Source of the DNA: Micrococcales bacterium UBA3913
Lineage (GTDB): Bacteria; Actinomycetota; Actinomycetes; Actinomycetales; Microbacteriaceae
Reading direction: 5' to 3'
Assembly (NCBI GenBank): GCA_002391425.1
Contig: DGEZ01000071.1
Coordinates: forward strand, 1 to 16,931
DNA length: 16,931 bases
In this document: in pieces, positions 15,635 through 16,931 of the stretch
Layout: each line of letters starts with the position of its first letter
Numbering within the stretch: the stretch's first letter is position 1
Translations under genes and position numbers: made by a program
Notes under the pieces: generated by a model
Told to the model about the DNA's origin: nothing
Database searches by the model: none
The model's input: the letters and a program-made list of their open reading frames with translations, nothing else

Positions 15635-15660
15635 ACAATTCAATAGAGATTGAGGTCCTT

Positions 15661-15858
15661 ATGGATAAGCGGATAAAACCGCTACTCCGGGATCTTGAAG
15701 CTCAAGGATGGCGCATCCAAGCCACCAAAGATGGATGGATGTGTTACCCGCCTGATCCGCACAAGGAACAGGTGCTGATCCACAAAACGCCTAGTGACCA
15801 GAATTGGATTCATGTGGCGATTCGGCGGCTCAGGAAGAGCGGATATATCCCCAGGTAA
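15661..15858 (+). CDS. HicA-like small protein of a two-gene module
   Basis: This 65-residue basic protein starts MDKRIKPLLRDLEAQGWRI. The layout (helix, GW turn, two strands with YPPDP, then HKTPSD and a last helix IRRLRKSGY) resembles the small dsRBD-like fold of HicA mRNA-interferase toxins and of short actinobacterial proteins of unknown role. HicA normally has a catalytic His after a Gly in the first strand pair; here the sequence is KDGWMCY, so that His is absent. Activity as an RNase is therefore doubtful. Start: GAGG 5-6 bases upstream of ATG 15661. Two palindromes lie in its promoter. Next in line, after a hairpin, is a helix-turn-helix gene, the expected partner. Function not established. 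Confidence 0.7.
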   Translation: MDKRIKPLLRDLEAQGWRIQATKDGWMCYPPDPHKEQVLIHKTPSDQNWIHVAIRRLRKSGYIPR

Positions 15859-15865
15859 CGGGCTG

Positions 15866-15899
15866 GGGGGAAGATGATCTTGGCGGATGATCTTCCCCC
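15866..15899 (+). other. 10-bp hairpin between the two module genes
   Basis: GGGGGAAGAT (15866-15875) pairs perfectly with ATCTTCCCCC (15890-15899) around a 14-base loop. It begins 7 bases after the first gene's stop and would bury an alternative ATG at 15874. No T-run follows. It may attenuate transcription or set the ratio of the two proteins. Confidence 0.55.
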
Positions 15900-15963
15900 A
15901 GAGTATCCGCTTACCGATGGGATCTCAACTGTGAGTGTGGGAGAGGAAAGGGAGAAGAGAGAA

Positions 15964-16455
15964 ATGAAGACCTGGTTCGTAGACATTGGCTTCACGGCCG
16001 ACAAGCCGATCGACGACGATGCTGCGTTCGCCCTCATGGGCGCGCTTGGCGGCGTGCCCATGAGTAGGTCATTGAGTGCAAACGGAGGGACTATCGGAGT
16101 GTTCGTTGACGCAGACACTCCGGATGAGGCGTTCAAGATTGGCTCAAAGAGAGTCCTTGACGCAACCGCGAAAACCCTCGGACCAGCGGAACTCGCATGG
16201 TTCGAGGTCACCCCGGAAGATGATGTTCTCCGAGAGAACAGCACGCCGCTGTTCCCGGAAGTAGTCGGCTATGCGGAGATTGCGGAGATGGCAGGTGTCT
16301 CCCGCCAAACGGCGCGCGGATATGCCATGTCTAAGACCTTCCCGAAGCCGATTATTGAAACCGCGCAAGGACCGCTCATGGCAAAGTCAGCTGTAGAACG
16401 TTGGCTTGAATCCCGCCCAACAAGTCGAAGAAAAAAAGCTTTGGCAACCGCATAA
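15964..16455 (+). CDS. Helix-turn-helix protein with ferredoxin-like N-terminal domain
   Basis: A 163-residue protein. Residues 1-85 read as beta-alpha-beta-beta-alpha-beta (WFVDIGF, DDDAAFALMGAL, then SLSANGGTIGVFVDAD, TPDEAFKIGSKRVLDA, AELAWFEV), a ferredoxin-like fold that recalls, but is longer than, HicB antitoxins. Residues about 101-150 (VVGYAEIAEMAGVSRQTARG, then FPKPI and AVERWLESR) form an AlpA/MerR-like winged DNA-binding domain. The tail is basic (TSRRKKA). It probably binds the upstream palindromes and represses its own operon, perhaps while binding the HicA-like partner. ATG 15964 is preferred (AAGGGAG 9 bases upstream); ATG 15874 would add 30 residues but lies inside the hairpin. 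Resembles uncharacterised actinobacterial accessory regulators. Confidence 0.75.
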   Translation: MKTWFVDIGFTADKPIDDDAAFALMGALGGVPMSRSLSANGGTIGVFVDADTPDEAFKIGSKRVLDATAKTLGPAELAWFEVTPEDDVLRENSTPLFPEVVGYAEIAEMAGVSRQTARGYAMSKTFPKPIIETAQGPLMAKSAVERWLESRPTSRRKKALATA

Positions 16456-16513
16456 CCACACCCACAAGAACTCAGCCCCCGGTCTCTCCGCAAGGCCGGT
16501 AACCCCAAAAGCA

Positions 16514-16545
16514 GTGGGGCCCGTGGCGCTAGCCGCGGGCCCCAC
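16514..16545. terminator. Strong bidirectional terminator between the HTH gene and the cold-shock gene
   Basis: GTGGGGCCCGTGGC (16514-16527) pairs along 14 bp (one U-G) with its complement ending at 16545, closed by a GCTA loop. AAAA lies on the left and TATATT on the right, so it can act on both convergent transcripts. Confidence 0.75.
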
Positions 16546-16560
16546 TATATTCAGCGTGTT

Positions 16561-16764
16561 CTACGCAGGCTGGACGTTGGTGGCATGAAGCCCCTTGTCG
16601 CCCTGCTCCACATCAAACGAGACATGCTGCCCCTCGTCGAGAGACCTGTATCCCCTCGAAACGATCGCGCTGTGGTGTACGAATACGTCCTTCGAACCGT
16701 CATCCGGTGCGATGAACCCATAACCCTTATCGCTGTTGAACCACTTCACGACACCTGTAGCCAT
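16561..16764 (-). CDS. Cold-shock domain protein (CspA family)
   Basis: This 67-residue single-domain RNA chaperone binds single-stranded RNA and DNA and melts mRNA structure, often during cold or stress. The start MATGVVKWFNSDKGYGFI is classic: RNP1 KGYGFI (13-18) and RNP2 VFVHH (27-31). The end HATNVQPA is typical of actinobacterial CspA. ATG 16764 has GGGAAGG 5 bases upstream; a longer open frame to 16863 has no family similarity. The upstream stretch is A/T-richer than its surroundings and contains TAATAA (minus strand, near 16850) as a possible -10, implying a 5' leader of roughly 80 bases, as is common for cold-shock genes. Which paralogue (cspA, cspB or other) cannot be told. Confidence 0.95.
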   Translation of the reverse strand: MATGVVKWFNSDKGYGFIAPDDGSKDVFVHHSAIVSRGYRSLDEGQHVSFDVEQGDKGLHATNVQPA

Positions 16765-16884
16765 GATGCCTTCCCTGCCTGCTTTACGCAGACCCTTCGT
16801 GAATGAGCTACGAGTCGTGTGAAGCCTCACTCTACGGTTTTCACTGACGTTATTACCGCACACGAGACAATAAAAACGACTGAC

Positions 16885-16906
16885 GCTGGCTTTGCCAGCA
16901 CTGGCA
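16885..16906 (-). other. Overlapping alternative hairpins upstream of the cold-shock gene
   Basis: GCTGGC-TTT-GCCAGC (16885-16899) and TGCCAG-CA-CTGGCA (16893-16906) share bases and exclude each other. On the minus strand five T follow 8 bases beyond the first stem (16872-16876), so this may be a weak terminator of a gene to the right of the window. The remaining bases to 16931 show no gene. Confidence 0.3.
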
Positions 16907-16931
16907 ACACTAGCACGCTCCTCGCCCGTTA

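Noticed and set aside
15277..16931. A second copy of the tRNA-Phe 3' end (right attachment site)
   Set aside because: I looked for the acceptor and T-arm sequence downstream and found no match inside the window.

Overview
The window is high-G+C DNA dominated by chromosomal housekeeping genes in an arrangement typical of Actinomycetota (the actinobacterial ftsH-folE-folP-folB-folK-DUF3180 block, a ClpC-type unfoldase, tilS-hpt, and an M23 peptidase preceded by an MtrA-like box). The order is probably Actinomycetales or Micrococcales; the sequence alone does not fix the genus.

Layout. Positions 1-1493 (minus) hold the 5' two thirds of clpC, which runs off the left edge, with a promoter and a ClgR-like palindrome upstream. 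A divergent zinc alcohol dehydrogenase follows at 1645-2679. From 12591 down to 2742 the minus strand carries an almost unbroken gene train: tilS, hpt, ftsH, folE, folP, folB, folK, a DUF3180 membrane protein, a DUF2520 Rossmann protein, panC, lysS and a tiny membrane protein. Most junctions overlap by 1-4 bases, so translation is probably coupled. The train joins tRNA and purine metabolism (tilS, hpt), membrane proteolysis (ftsH), folate synthesis from GTP (folE, folB, folK, folP), pantothenate synthesis (panC and perhaps the DUF2520 protein) and lysyl-tRNA formation. ppa (12723-13208, plus) diverges from tilS and converges on a secreted M23 peptidase (13316-14710, minus) across a strong bidirectional hairpin.

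Positions 14954-15276 hold a plus-strand tRNA cluster, Glu(UUC)-Asp(GUC)-Phe(GAA), with a terminator-like hairpin inside it. The Phe gene has an unusual A at T-loop position 54.

The stretch after tRNA-Phe (about 15280-16460) differs in style: visibly lower G+C, small orphan genes, direct repeats and palindromes. It encodes a two-gene module: a 65-residue HicA-like protein lacking the usual catalytic His, and a 163-residue protein with a ferredoxin-like N-terminal part and an AlpA/MerR-like helix-turn-helix. Two perfect palindromes bracket the module's likely -10 box, and a 10-bp hairpin lies between the genes. This looks like a self-regulated toxin-antitoxin-type or regulatory module at a tRNA-linked accessory spot, and it is the best candidate here for something undescribed. 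The window ends with a cold-shock protein gene (16561-16764, minus) beyond a strong convergent terminator.
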